Numbered from the stretch's first letter, positions 15,203 through 23,703 are shown. The stretch: DNA of 35,393 nucleotides from DUUI01 sp964627845 (GCA_964627845.1 CAZVKL010000011.1:1-35393), one strand, 5' to 3'. Numbers and translations are program-made. The notes: generated by a model not told the origin, from the letters alone.

Positions 15203-15231
15203 ATTATAACCAAAAGTCCCGTTGTTGTAAA
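15203..15231 (-). promoter_or_regulatory. Promoter of the stand-alone tRNA-Asp
   Basis: On the minus strand TTTACA (15226-15231) and TATAAT (15203-15208) are 17 bp apart, placing the start about 3 nt before the mature tRNA 5' end. It lies right behind the DUF4349 gene stop. Confidence 0.75.
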
Positions 15232-15236
15232 GCGCA

Positions 15237-16112
15237 TTATTCAGATTTTGGTTTCTCTTTTGGTCTCTGAACAACTCGATAGATGACAATTGAAAAAATT
15301 ATGAGTAATAAGAGCCAAATAAAGTTTTCTGCTAAGAATAAAATAAAGGTTTGAATGGTTAATACAATAGAACTAATCCCTCGAGAAAAAGCTCTAGACA
15401 GTTCATCGAAAAAATTATTTGTTTGAATTGAACTTTGTGAATCACTCAACTCTGACATCGTTATTCTAATGGTTGAATAATCGATTTGATCATCTAGCTT
15501 CTGAAGATTTCCCTTATGAATGTTCAAATCATATTCGACATCCATTAATTGTTCTTGTAGTAAAACAATATCAGATAAATCATTCGCATCATTTAACAGC
15601 TCAAGTAAACGATCTTGTTGAACTTCCAGAACTTTAATTCTATTTTCAGAATCATAATAACTATCAGCAACACTTTTAGCTTGAGTGCTTTGTTGGATCA
15701 ATGTAAATTGATCATTTAACTGACTTACAAATTCATCAAAATGCGAAGAAGGAATTCGTAACGTTAACGTTAGTTCTCTATTGGAATAGGGATTATCAGG
15801 GGCAGGATGACCAATAACATTGGATTGTTCAATGAAACCATTCAGTGAAGAAATCATGGATTCAAGCGTTGTTTTATCCGTTTCATAGTCTCTACTTTCA
15901 ATTCTAAAAGATCCAGTCTTAACAATTTTAGTCGGATCGAAGACCGAATTAATCGTTTCTTCTTCAGATTCTCTAGAGTTGTCAACATCCATATCACCAT
16001 AAAACTCCGAATCCACTTCAACAGGTGTTTCAAAGTCAAATGAATTATTATTGGATTGACCACATCCAATTAAGACTAGTAATAACAGCAGGGGTATTAA
16101 TATTTTTCTCAT
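15237..16112 (-). CDS. DUF4349 lipoprotein
   Basis: A 291-residue surface lipoprotein. MRKILIPLLLLLVLIGC is a lipoprotein signal with Cys17. FDPTKIVKTGSFRIES begins the DUF4349 domain, LTLTLRIPSSHFDEFV is its conserved core, and residues of about 150-205 are a coiled coil (VQQDRLLELL to LDDQIDYSTI). A transmembrane helix at about 255-280 and a basic tail (RPKEKPKSE) end the protein, the usual DUF4349 layout. A GGAGG site precedes the ATG. The role of this family is unknown; mechanosensing or envelope functions have only been suggested by architecture. Confidence 0.87.
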   Translation of the reverse strand: MRKILIPLLLLLVLIGCGQSNNNSFDFETPVEVDSEFYGDMDVDNSRESEEETINSVFDPTKIVKTGSFRIESRDYETDKTTLESMISSLNGFIEQSNVIGHPAPDNPYSNRELTLTLRIPSSHFDEFVSQLNDQFTLIQQSTQAKSVADSYYDSENRIKVLEVQQDRLLELLNDANDLSDIVLLQEQLMDVEYDLNIHKGNLQKLDDQIDYSTIRITMSELSDSQSSIQTNNFFDELSRAFSRGISSIVLTIQTFILFLAENFIWLLLLIIFSIVIYRVVQRPKEKPKSE

Positions 16113-16233
16113 GAGTCCTCCTTGATAAAACTATTATGGTTGTTAATAAATCAAAATACAATGTTTGAGCGATATTCTTTCAGAATTGTAATTTTGAGGT
16201 AGAATAGGGAGTATAGTAAGGGGGATAATAAAG

Positions 16234-17631
16234 ATGAAAAACAATATTGGTGTCATTGGCATGGCTGTAATGGGGATGAATATTGCCCTCAATTTCAGTG
16301 ACCACAACTATAACGTGGCGGTATTCAATAGAACCATTTCAACGATGCAAGAAGTCGTTAACCAACACCCTCAATTAAATGGATATGAAACACTCGAAGC
16401 ATTTGTTGATTCATTAGAAAAACCAAGAAAGATATTATTAATGGTTAAAGCAGGTCTACCAGTTGATAGTTTTATAGAACTATTAACGCCACTATTAGAT
16501 AAAGGAGACATTATCATGGATGGTGGAAATTCCAATTTTGAAGATTCCATCAAACGACATGCGTTATTAGAGAAACAAGGACTTCGTTTTTTAGGTGTAG
16601 GAATTTCTGGTGGAGAAGAAGGGGCAAGATTTGGCCCAGCCATCATGCCTGGAGGGGATAAAGAAGCCTACAGCCTAGTCAGTGTAATGTTTGAAAAAAT
16701 TGCTGCTAAAGCCTATGGTGAGGCCTGTGTCTCTTATATCGGTAATAGTGGTGCAGGTCATTTTGTTAAGATGGTGCACAATGGGATAGAATACGGAGAT
16801 ATGCAATTAATTGCGGAAAGTTATCATTTGTTAAAAGAGCTAGGCCAATTTACTAATGATGAACTTTCAAAAATCTTTACCCAATATAACCAAGGAGAGT
16901 TAGATTCTTACTTAATTGAAATTACAGCAGAAATTCTAAAAACAAAAGACAATCTAGCAGATGGTTATTTAGTCGATAAGATTTTAGATAAAGCTGGCAA
17001 CAAAGGAACAGGTAAATGGACAGTCGCTCAATCCTTAGAAGAAGGCGTTAATACCTCAATCATTACTGGGGCACTCTATAATCGCTTCTTATCCTTTATT
17101 AAGGAAGAACGCGTTCAAGCCTCACAGGTTTTATCTGGACCTCAAGTAAAACCTGTAGAAAATAAAAACGAACTAATTAAGATGGTCTCTGAAGCTCTCT
17201 ATATGGCTAAAATTATGAGCTATGCTCAAGGGTTTGATTTAATGAGTAAATCTGCTCAAAGTTTTGGATGGGAACTCGATTTTGAGAATATTGCGAAGGG
17301 ATGGCGCGGTGGATGTATTATTCGTGCCCATTTCTTAGATGAAATAGCCCGTGTGTATCATGATAATCCAACATTAACCAATTTAATGGTTAGTCCATAT
17401 TTCGCACAAATCATTCAAAAGTATCAAGAAAGTGCACGAAAGTTAGTCAGTTTAGCGGTTGCTAATGGCATTTCAACCATTGGACTCAGCAACGCCTTAG
17501 CTTATTATGATGGGTATCGAAATTCGTTTAATCCTGCCAATTTAATTCAAGCTCAACGTGATTATTTTGGTGCACATACTTATGAAAGATTGGATCAAGA
17601 AGGGATCTTCCACTATGACTGGTTTGAATAA
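16234..17631 (+). CDS. gnd: 6-phosphogluconate dehydrogenase, decarboxylating
   Basis: A 465-residue enzyme converting 6-phosphogluconate to ribulose 5-phosphate and CO2 with NADP+. IGVIGMAVMGMNIALN is the Rossmann GxGxxG start. GISGGEEGARFGPAIMPGG is the substrate-loop signature, FVKMVHNGIEYGDMQLI contains the catalytic Lys-x2-His-Asn-Gly-Ile-Glu, and KGTGKWT is the conserved C-terminal-half motif. Length is normal for the long (GntZ/Gnd) class. A GGGGG-type ribosome site precedes the ATG. It overlaps zwf by 17 nt, so the two oxidative pentose phosphate dehydrogenases are coupled. No 6-phosphogluconolactonase gene is present beside them. Confidence 0.95.
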   Translation: MKNNIGVIGMAVMGMNIALNFSDHNYNVAVFNRTISTMQEVVNQHPQLNGYETLEAFVDSLEKPRKILLMVKAGLPVDSFIELLTPLLDKGDIIMDGGNSNFEDSIKRHALLEKQGLRFLGVGISGGEEGARFGPAIMPGGDKEAYSLVSVMFEKIAAKAYGEACVSYIGNSGAGHFVKMVHNGIEYGDMQLIAESYHLLKELGQFTNDELSKIFTQYNQGELDSYLIEITAEILKTKDNLADGYLVDKILDKAGNKGTGKWTVAQSLEEGVNTSIITGALYNRFLSFIKEERVQASQVLSGPQVKPVENKNELIKMVSEALYMAKIMSYAQGFDLMSKSAQSFGWELDFENIAKGWRGGCIIRAHFLDEIARVYHDNPTLTNLMVSPYFAQIIQKYQESARKLVSLAVANGISTIGLSNALAYYDGYRNSFNPANLIQAQRDYFGAHTYERLDQEGIFHYDWFE

Positions 17632-19066
17632 AAAAATATTTGTTATTTTTGGCGGGACTGGTGATTTAGCTTATCGTAAACTTGTTCCAGCCATTTATGA
17701 TTTGTTTGTTCTGGAAAACCTCAACCAACAAGAACATGAAATCATCGTTATTGGTCGACGTGATTACACAAACGAAACATATTATGAAACCTATGAATCG
17801 AGTATTTTAGAGCATGCTCGTTTAAAAAATCCAGATAAACTACCTGAGTTTAGAAACCTCATTTCTTATTATCAAATGGATTTTAACGATCCACAAGATT
17901 ACCCGGGATTTAAAGAATATTTATTAGCGCGTGGGAATCATGTCCTATTTTATTTGGCGGTCGCACCAGAGAGTTTTACACTTATTACAGAAAATCTCTC
18001 TCAATCGGGCATTGTTGATGCGCTAGAATCAAAACAATTACTGATAGAGAAACCTTTTGGAGAAGATTTAAATAGCGCAATTGCCATCGATGAGAAGATT
18101 AAAAAATGTTTCGATGAAGAAGAGATTTATCGAATTGACCATTATCTGGCTAAAGAAATGATGCTCAATATCTTAACAATCCGATTTGGAAATAAAGCCT
18201 TTGAAACATTGTGGGACAATGAATCTATTGAGAATATACAAATCTCTGCTTTAGAAAAAGGAGGTGTTTTTGATCGGGGAAATTACTATGATCAAACGGG
18301 TGCGCTAAAAGACATGTTCCAAAGTCATTTATTGCAGGTGTTAAGTTATGTGTTAATGCCAAGACCAAAGTCTATGGAACCCAAAGAACTCCACAAGGCC
18401 CAACAGATCGCGTTAGAATCCTTAGAATTTTCTGATAACGAACAATTCAATGAAAATTTTGTAAGAGGACAATACCTTGGTTACCTTGATGAGAAATATA
18501 TTGAACCAAACTCTAAGACAGAAACGTTTGTGTCTATGAAACTTAAAAGCAATGATCCTGGGTTTAAAGATGTTCCAATTTATGTTCGTACGGGTAAAAG
18601 CACGAGCGCTCAATCGACCTATATTGCGATTACGTTTAAACCCGTAGTCGGGATTGATGGACAAGAAAAAGAAAAAAACATTTTAATTATTAGAATTGGA
18701 CCAGATGAAGGGATCTATTTCAAAGTCAATATTAAACGACCAGGTAATTTCAGAGAGACTCAATCAATTTCAATGGACTTTTGTCAATCCTGTATCTATG
18801 AGAATCGTTTAAACACACCACAAGCGTATGAGCGACTGATTCGCCATGGCTTTAAAAAAGACAAAACGTTGTTTACCTCATGGCCCAATGTGCTGGCTTC
18901 TTGGCAATTAACCCAAGCAATAAAAGAGAAGGCGATTGAATTAAACAATCCAGTGTATCAATATGAAGTGGGTCAAAATGGACCGCAAAAATGTCAAGAG
19001 TTGCTTCAAAAACACAGTCATCAGTGGGTTGACGATGAAGTTGCGGGTCAATATTTTAATGATTAA
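17615..19066 (+). CDS. zwf: Glucose-6-phosphate 1-dehydrogenase
   Basis: A 483-residue enzyme oxidising glucose 6-phosphate to 6-phosphogluconolactone and making NADPH. The frame extends upstream to 17558, but ATG 17615 gives the family start (MTGLNKKIFVIFGGTGDLA) and has AAGAAGGGA about 9 nt before it. FGGTGDLAYRKL is the coenzyme site, EKPFGED the conserved proline loop, and RIDHYLAKEM (173-182) the active-site signature with Asp, His and Lys. The signature usually reads RIDHYLGKE; Ala179 replaces the Gly. It overlaps gnd by 17 nt. Only a weak hairpin follows (19104-19128). Confidence 0.95.
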   Translation: MTGLNKKIFVIFGGTGDLAYRKLVPAIYDLFVLENLNQQEHEIIVIGRRDYTNETYYETYESSILEHARLKNPDKLPEFRNLISYYQMDFNDPQDYPGFKEYLLARGNHVLFYLAVAPESFTLITENLSQSGIVDALESKQLLIEKPFGEDLNSAIAIDEKIKKCFDEEEIYRIDHYLAKEMMLNILTIRFGNKAFETLWDNESIENIQISALEKGGVFDRGNYYDQTGALKDMFQSHLLQVLSYVLMPRPKSMEPKELHKAQQIALESLEFSDNEQFNENFVRGQYLGYLDEKYIEPNSKTETFVSMKLKSNDPGFKDVPIYVRTGKSTSAQSTYIAITFKPVVGIDGQEKEKNILIIRIGPDEGIYFKVNIKRPGNFRETQSISMDFCQSCIYENRLNTPQAYERLIRHGFKKDKTLFTSWPNVLASWQLTQAIKEKAIELNNPVYQYEVGQNGPQKCQELLQKHSHQWVDDEVAGQYFND

Positions 19067-19322
19067 TATTATAAGATTTATGAGAGAATAACCGATTATT
19101 ATTTAATAGTTAGTCGTTCAAACTATTAGAGACGAACTTTAATGGACGTGATTATAAAAAAGTCTTTTATATTAACATAATAACCTTAATTAAGGCAATA
19201 TGAATTTATAAAGTTTATTATAAGAAGTTCAGAAAGCGCACATTTAAGTGCACTTTAAAAATATGTGATATAATGTGATTAGCTTGAATTACATTAATTC
19301 AACGAAAGAAAAGGAGAAAATT
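19067..19322. other. Intergenic region between zwf and glsB
   Basis: There is no gene in these 256 bases. An 8-bp inverted repeat TAATAGTT / AACTATTA (19104-19128) without a T-run may be a weak zwf terminator. AAGTGCACTT (19246-19255) is a perfect 10-bp palindrome just upstream of the glsB -10 and could be an operator. Confidence 0.5.
19246..19274 (+). promoter_or_regulatory. glsB promoter with palindromic upstream site
   Basis: TGATATAAT (TATAAT at 19269-19274) is an extended -10. AAGTGCACTT occupies the -35 position. AAAGCGCACATTT (19233-19245) lies further upstream and recurs with one change before the UMF1 transporter gene. Confidence 0.55.
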
Positions 19323-19574
19323 ATGGAAAACATTATTGCTTGGTTAATTATCGGTGCCCTAGCAGGTTGGTTAGGAAATCTTGTTGTGAATCAAGGATCT
19401 GGTTCTTTAGTTACTAACATTATTGTTGGTATCGTCGGAGCATTCTTAGGTGGATTCTTATTCAATCAATTTGGTAGTGGTGGAGAAGTTACTGGATTAA
19501 ATGCACCTTCAATCTTAGTTGCATTTGTTGGTTCAGTTGTTCTACTCCTGCTTTTAAGATTACTAAATAGATAA
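19323..19574 (+). CDS. GlsB/YeaQ/YmgE family small membrane protein
   Basis: An 83-residue, very hydrophobic protein with three predicted helices. IIAWLIIGALAGWLGNLV and IVGIVGAFLGGFLF, rich in small Gly/Ala residues, are the signature of the GlsB/YeaQ (transglycosylase-associated) family. The frame is open from 19275, but ATG 19323 has AAGGAGAAAATT in front and matches the family start. Members are often stress-induced and of unknown function. It is a single-gene unit with its own extended -10 promoter and a strong terminator. Confidence 0.88.
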   Translation: MENIIAWLIIGALAGWLGNLVVNQGSGSLVTNIIVGIVGAFLGGFLFNQFGSGGEVTGLNAPSILVAFVGSVVLLLLLRLLNR

Positions 19575-19582
19575 TAAAGGCT

Positions 19583-19611
19583 AAGCTCTCAATTGAGAGC
19601 TTTTCTTTTTT
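19583..19611 (+). terminator. Terminator of glsB
   Basis: AAGCTCTC (19583-19590) pairs perfectly with GAGAGCTT (19595-19602) around AATT and is followed by TTCTTTTTT. Confidence 0.9.
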
Positions 19612-19618
19612 AACGGCT

Positions 19619-19645
19619 TTAGCACTCTTTGCTTGACAGTGCTAA
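19619..19645 (+). promoter_or_regulatory. CIRCE element 1 (HrcA operator)
   Basis: TTAGCACTC-N9-CAGTGCTAA matches the CIRCE consensus TTAGCACTC-N9-GAGTGCTAA at 17 of 18 positions. The promoter -35 box TTGACA (19633-19638) lies inside it, so HrcA binding would block RNA polymerase directly. Confidence 0.92.
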
Positions 19646-19660
19646 AAAGCATGTTATAAT
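19633..19660 (+). promoter_or_regulatory. hsp20 promoter
   Basis: Consensus TTGACA (19633-19638) and TATAAT (19655-19660) with a 16-bp spacer: the strongest vegetative promoter in the window, embedded between two CIRCE elements. Confidence 0.9.
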
Positions 19661-19668
19661 AAACTCAC

Positions 19669-19695
19669 TTAGCAATTAAGTGATTAGAGTGCTAA
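19669..19695 (+). promoter_or_regulatory. CIRCE element 2 (degenerate)
   Basis: TTAGCAATT-N9-GAGTGCTAA: the right arm is perfect and the left has two mismatches. It lies between the -10 and the ribosome site, near the transcript start and in the 5' UTR. Confidence 0.8.
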
Positions 19696-19710
19696 AAGGA
19701 GGAATAACAA

Positions 19711-20106
19711 ATGAGAACACCAATGAAAAGACCAGACAGTTTGTTTGAAAGCTTCTTAAAAGAAATGAATGAAGACAACTATCGTTTAGGAAAAGGAATC
19801 GATATCTATAAACAAGAGAATGCTTATGTGGTAGAAATTGACATGCCAGGATTCAACAAAGAAGATATTAAGGTTGACTTTAACGATGATGTGCTTATGA
19901 TTCAAGCAAAATCCGAACAAGCGAATCAAGAAAACAAAGAATATTATTACAAGAATCGTTCCACTAAATCGGTGATGCGACAAATTCGCTTTAGTGATGT
20001 TAATCAAGAAGAGATTAGTGGAGAATACATTAATGGAGTATTAAAACTTCATTTACCAACGGTTTTACCTGAAACACCAAAATCAAAACAGATAGAAATT
20101 AAATAA
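19711..20106 (+). CDS. Hsp20 small heat-shock protein, copy 1
   Basis: A 131-residue alpha-crystallin-type chaperone that holds unfolding proteins without ATP. The central domain contains YVVEIDMPGFNKEDIKVDF and RQIRFSDVNQEEISGEYINGVLKLHLP, the typical A-x-x-x-n-G-v-L strand region, and the C-terminus KQIEIK carries the I-x-I anchoring motif for oligomer assembly. AAAAGGAGG precedes the ATG. It is controlled by a consensus promoter inside two CIRCE elements, so induction by heat or misfolding through HrcA is expected. The next gene, 13 nt downstream, is its tandem paralog. Confidence 0.95.
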   Translation: MRTPMKRPDSLFESFLKEMNEDNYRLGKGIDIYKQENAYVVEIDMPGFNKEDIKVDFNDDVLMIQAKSEQANQENKEYYYKNRSTKSVMRQIRFSDVNQEEISGEYINGVLKLHLPTVLPETPKSKQIEIK

Positions 20107-20119
20107 AGGAGAATAGAAA

Positions 20120-20515
20120 ATGAGATATTTAGTACGTAGACCAGAATCAATTATTGACAAATTCTTATCAGACTTCTCTACACCGACTCAATTAGGAAAA
20201 GATATGGATGTCTATAAAGAAGATAATCAATACATTGTTGAAATTGATATGCCAGGATTTAACAAAGAAGACATTAACTTAGATTTTAAAGAAGATATTT
20301 TAAGTATCCATGCTTCTCATCAACAAGAGGCAGAGACACAAGAAAGAGAAATGATTTATCAATCTCGTTCAAAATCAGAAATCACTCGACAAATTCGCTT
20401 CTCAGAAGTAAATGTTGATGACATCTCAGCTGAATATAACAATGGAACATTAAAAGTGGTTCTTCCATTAGTTGAAAAAGTTGAGCCTGAAACAAAACAA
20501 ATCGAACTTAAGTAA
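20120..20515 (+). CDS. Hsp20 small heat-shock protein, copy 2
   Basis: A 131-residue paralog of the preceding chaperone with the same length and an identical EIDMPGFNKEDI core. N-terminal arm and middle loop differ clearly, so the duplication is not recent. The crystallin strand segment here is RQIRFSEVNVDDISAEYNNGTLKVVLP, and the C-terminal motif is I-E-L rather than I-E-I. AAAGGAGAAT precedes the ATG, with no promoter in the 13-nt gap, so both are made from the CIRCE-controlled mRNA. Tandem small Hsps often form hetero-oligomers or divide substrate holding and disaggregation; that is inference here. Confidence 0.95.
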   Translation: MRYLVRRPESIIDKFLSDFSTPTQLGKDMDVYKEDNQYIVEIDMPGFNKEDINLDFKEDILSIHASHQQEAETQEREMIYQSRSKSEITRQIRFSEVNVDDISAEYNNGTLKVVLPLVEKVEPETKQIELK

Positions 20516-20520
20516 TGAAT

Positions 20521-20546
20521 TGGACAGTCAAGGCTGTCCTTTTTTA
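20521..20546 (+). terminator. Terminator of the hsp20 operon
   Basis: GGACAG (20522-20527) pairs with CTGTCC (20534-20539), followed by TTTTTT. Confidence 0.88.
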
Positions 20547-20580
20547 TTTACACAAAGCGAACATTTGACTTAATTGTTTG

Positions 20581-20589
20581 TGATATAAT
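20581..20589 (+). promoter_or_regulatory. Extended -10 promoter of the UMF1 transporter gene
   Basis: TGATATAAT, the same extended -10 as glsB, lies 28 nt before the ATG. TTGACT (20565-20570) is upstream but only 13 bp away, too close for a normal -35. Confidence 0.55.
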
Positions 20590-20616
20590 GCTCTCGTATA
20601 GAAAGAAAGAGAGATT

Positions 20617-21867
20617 ATGAAACTTACAAAAGAAGAAAGATCCTGGATTCTCTATGATGTGGCGAATTCAGCCTTTGTCCTGATTTTATCAGCGACGATC
20701 CCTGTTTATTTTAGAGCCATCGCAGAAGGAGGCGGTTTAGAACCAACTCAAGCGAGTTCATTGTTTGCTCTAATTACAGCCATTGCCGTTATCATCGTTG
20801 CCATATTAGCACCCATCTTAGGGGCGATTGCCGATAGTAAGGGAATGAAAAAGAAATTATTTAGTTTTGCCTTAATCATTGGGATCTTAGGTGGATTCGC
20901 CTTAGGAGTCACCACAAGTTGGCAAGCATTCTTATTGTTACTTGTATTATCTCGTGTTGGTTATTCCTTATGTAACGTCTTTTATGATTCGATGTTGACC
21001 GATGTCACCACCGATGATCGGATGGATTATATTTCTGGAGCAGGATTTGCTTGGGGTTATGTCTTAAGTACCATTCCATTTATAATGGGTCTGTATTTGA
21101 TTTTAGCGCTTCCTTTTGATTTAGATACTGCCACAGCAACTCGACTATCCTTTATCATTACCGTGCTGTGGTGGGCGATTTTAAGTATTCCATTATTAAA
21201 AGATGTGAAACAAGTTCACTATGTCAGCGAACCACCTCAAAAAATTGTTAAGAATTTATTTGCTTCATTAGCCAATACGGTTCGTAAAATCAATCATAAT
21301 AAACAAATGAAGTATTTTATTCTGGCGTACTTCTGTTATATCGATGGTGTCTATACCATTATTTCCCAATCAACCAACTTCGGGGGAGAAGTCGGAATAG
21401 GGGATAATCAAATGATTATCGCGTTATTAATGACTCAATTTGTGGCATTCCCATTTGCGATCTTATCAGGTAAATTTGCTAAACGATTTGGTCAAATTAA
21501 TATGTTAATCTATTACATTATGCTCTATATTATCATCGCAGTAATAGGATTCTTTATGACAAGCGCATGGCATTTCTGGTTATTAGCATTCTTAGTAGGA
21601 TTGGCCCAAGGAGGTATTCAATCCATCTCAAGATCATATTTTGGGAAGTTAGTTCCTAAACACGAATCCAATGAATACTTTGGTTTCTTTGATATTTTTG
21701 GAAAGTTTGCTGATTTCTTAGGTCCACTCATGATGGCATTCTCAGCGTCCTTTTTGGGAACATCAAGATATGGAATCCTAGCCCTAATTATTTTGTTTGG
21801 TCTAGGAATCTACTTCTTAAGAAAAACTCAACACGAAGAACAAAATCAAACATCGGCCGCTAGCTGA
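20617..21867 (+). CDS. MFS transporter, UMF1 (Atg22-like) family
   Basis: A 416-residue membrane protein with about 12 hydrophobic helices. WILYDVANSAFVLIL is the hallmark N-terminus of the UMF1 (unknown major facilitator-1) family, related to the vacuolar amino-acid exporter Atg22. ADSKGMKKKLFSF is the MFS loop 2-3 motif, and GGIQSISRSYFGKLVPKHE and FFGFFDIFGKFADFLGP-like helices complete the family pattern. Ribosome site AGAGAGATT is weak. It has its own promoter and terminator. Substrate is unknown; amino-acid export is suggested by the Atg22 relationship only. Confidence 0.88.
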   Translation: MKLTKEERSWILYDVANSAFVLILSATIPVYFRAIAEGGGLEPTQASSLFALITAIAVIIVAILAPILGAIADSKGMKKKLFSFALIIGILGGFALGVTTSWQAFLLLLVLSRVGYSLCNVFYDSMLTDVTTDDRMDYISGAGFAWGYVLSTIPFIMGLYLILALPFDLDTATATRLSFIITVLWWAILSIPLLKDVKQVHYVSEPPQKIVKNLFASLANTVRKINHNKQMKYFILAYFCYIDGVYTIISQSTNFGGEVGIGDNQMIIALLMTQFVAFPFAILSGKFAKRFGQINMLIYYIMLYIIIAVIGFFMTSAWHFWLLAFLVGLAQGGIQSISRSYFGKLVPKHESNEYFGFFDIFGKFADFLGPLMMAFSASFLGTSRYGILALIILFGLGIYFLRKTQHEEQNQTSAAS

Positions 21868-21878
21868 TGTTTTTTTAT
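21847..21878 (+). terminator. Terminator overlapping the transporter stop codon
   Basis: AACATCGGC pairs with GCTGATGTT (one mismatch or bulge) around CGCTA, then TTTTTT. The TGA stop is inside the hairpin. Confidence 0.75.
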
Positions 21879-21885
21879 TAGATAA

Positions 21886-21913
21886 GAAAAAGCACTTGTT
21901 ACAGCGCTTTATC
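21886..21913 (-). terminator. Terminator overlapping the M3 peptidase stop codon
   Basis: On the minus strand AAAGCGCT pairs with AGTGCTTT (one G-T pair) around the TAA stop, followed by TTCTT. Confidence 0.65.
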
Positions 21914-23596
21914 ATCAATATTTTCTAACCAATGATCAATATCATTAATAACGGATTTTAAGCAACCATCCTCAAATGGTGAAATAAGATTTGCTTCATC
22001 CACAATTTGGGTAAAGGATTTAGTTCCACCAAGTTGACAAATATGCAAATAATCATTCCAAGCTTGTTTATCATTATCAATGTGTTTGCGTTTCCAGAAT
22101 TGGAAGGCACAAACTTGTGCTAACGTATAATCAATGTAATAGAATGGGCTCGCAAAGATATGGCCTTGTCTAAACCACCACACACCTTGGTCTAAGAATG
22201 GATTCTCACTGAAATCCAAGTGTGGGCGATATTGTTTATCCAATTTACGCCAAGTTTCTTTACGTTGTTGTGGCGTCATATCTGGGTTGTTATAAACTTC
22301 ATGTTGGAAGTGATCAACTAAGACACCATACGGTAAAAATTGAAGGGAATCAGATAAATGCGAGAATTTATATTTATCTGCTTTATCTCCAAAGAATTGA
22401 TCCATATAATCCCAAGTTAGAAATTCCATACTCATTGAATGAATCTCACAAGCTTCGAGAGTTGGCATGTGAACATCGACTAAATCGATATGACGTGATT
22501 GATAACCTTGGAATGCATGACCCGCTTCATGAGTTAGAACATCAATATCACCAGATGTCCCATTAAAGTTTGAGAAAATAAATGGGACTTCATAATCAGG
22601 TAAGAATGTCATATATCCACCCGCTCTTTTGCCAGGTTTAGCAAGCACGTCCATTAAATCGTTATCTAACATTAAGTTGATAAATTCAGCTGTTTCAGGG
22701 CTTAAATCTTCATACATTGCTTTACCAGCTTCTAAAATTTCTTCCGCTGAACCAATTGGCTTGGCATTTCCATCTAAAAAGTTTAGAGCAACATCATAAT
22801 ATTCCAGTTTATCGAGTCCGAGGCGTTCTGCTTGTCTCTTATATAGTTTTTGAGCCACAGGCACGACATCTTCTAAGATTTGTTTTCTATAGTTGGCAAC
22901 CATTTCTTGATTGTAATCAAGACGGTTCATTCTTAGGTAACCCATCTCTGTAAATGAGTCAAAGCCTAATGTTTTAGCCATTTTCGTTCTGACTTTGACC
23001 AACTTATCATAGATGTCATCAAATTTTTCTTCATTTTCTTTGAAGAAGTCCCAAGTGGCTTTACTGGCTTCTTTTCGAACTTGTCTGTCCGTGCTTTGAG
23101 TGTAAGGTGACATTTGAGCCAAATTAAGGATTTTGCCATCAAACTCAATTTCAGCAGAAGCAACTAACTTATCATATTGAGTGCTTAAGCGATTTTCTTC
23201 TTGTAAATCACTTATAATTTTTTCATCAAACACACGTCTGTCATTTTCAATCATCTTAAAGTACGGCGTTGGAACGGTTTCTTCAAGTTGAGCTTTATAA
23301 GGTGACTCAAGTAAGATATCGCCCATGTCGATGAACAACTTACTGATATGTGGTTCGTTCTCATCCCAAAACTCAATTTCTTGGGCATAGAATTCATCTT
23401 TCGTATTGATACTATGTCGAATTGAAGCCAGTGTTCCTTGAGTCGAGATATTTCTTTTAAGTGTGTTCAAAGCGTTAAAGGCATCGTTGAATGCCTCAAA
23501 ACTTTCTGCGTGCTTCAGCGCCTCTAAATATTGATTTGCTTGTTGGGTAAATTCTTTGAGATCGGGTCTTGTATACTTATAATCATTAAATTTCAT
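21899..23596 (-). CDS. M3-family oligoendopeptidase (PepF/thimet-like)
   Basis: A 565-residue cytosolic zinc metallopeptidase that degrades short peptides. THEAGHAFQGYQSR (HEAGH at 356-360) is the HExxH zinc site, and LEACEIHSMSMEFLTW, about 25 residues on, supplies the third ligand Glu of the M3 fold. The frame is open to an ATG at 23617, but that codon precedes the AAGGAGACG ribosome site of ATG 23596, so 23596 is the real start. A -10 TATAAT (revcomp of 23616-23621) lies about 20 nt upstream. Length fits the oligoendopeptidase F branch. It is a single-gene unit converging on the UMF1 transporter. Confidence 0.93.
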   Translation of the reverse strand: MKFNDYKYTRPDLKEFTQQANQYLEALKHAESFEAFNDAFNALNTLKRNISTQGTLASIRHSINTKDEFYAQEIEFWDENEPHISKLFIDMGDILLESPYKAQLEETVPTPYFKMIENDRRVFDEKIISDLQEENRLSTQYDKLVASAEIEFDGKILNLAQMSPYTQSTDRQVRKEASKATWDFFKENEEKFDDIYDKLVKVRTKMAKTLGFDSFTEMGYLRMNRLDYNQEMVANYRKQILEDVVPVAQKLYKRQAERLGLDKLEYYDVALNFLDGNAKPIGSAEEILEAGKAMYEDLSPETAEFINLMLDNDLMDVLAKPGKRAGGYMTFLPDYEVPFIFSNFNGTSGDIDVLTHEAGHAFQGYQSRHIDLVDVHMPTLEACEIHSMSMEFLTWDYMDQFFGDKADKYKFSHLSDSLQFLPYGVLVDHFQHEVYNNPDMTPQQRKETWRKLDKQYRPHLDFSENPFLDQGVWWFRQGHIFASPFYYIDYTLAQVCAFQFWKRKHIDNDKQAWNDYLHICQLGGTKSFTQIVDEANLISPFEDGCLKSVINDIDHWLENIDDKAL

Positions 23597-23703
23597 AATC
23601 GTCTCCTTGATAAACATTATAACTTAAATCATTGGCTTTGCGTGTTGGAAAATGAGTGGTTATGAAAAAGAATCAACTTTTCTTTGAAAACGGTTAACTT
23701 ATC

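Noticed and set aside
15046..15286. Open frames on both strands across the tRNA-Asp copy 2 region
   Set aside because: They run through the tRNA and terminators; no coding signal beyond chance.
22222..22566. 114-codon plus-strand frame opposite the M3 peptidase
   Set aside because: It is antisense to the HExxH region, so the open frame is a by-product of coding bias.
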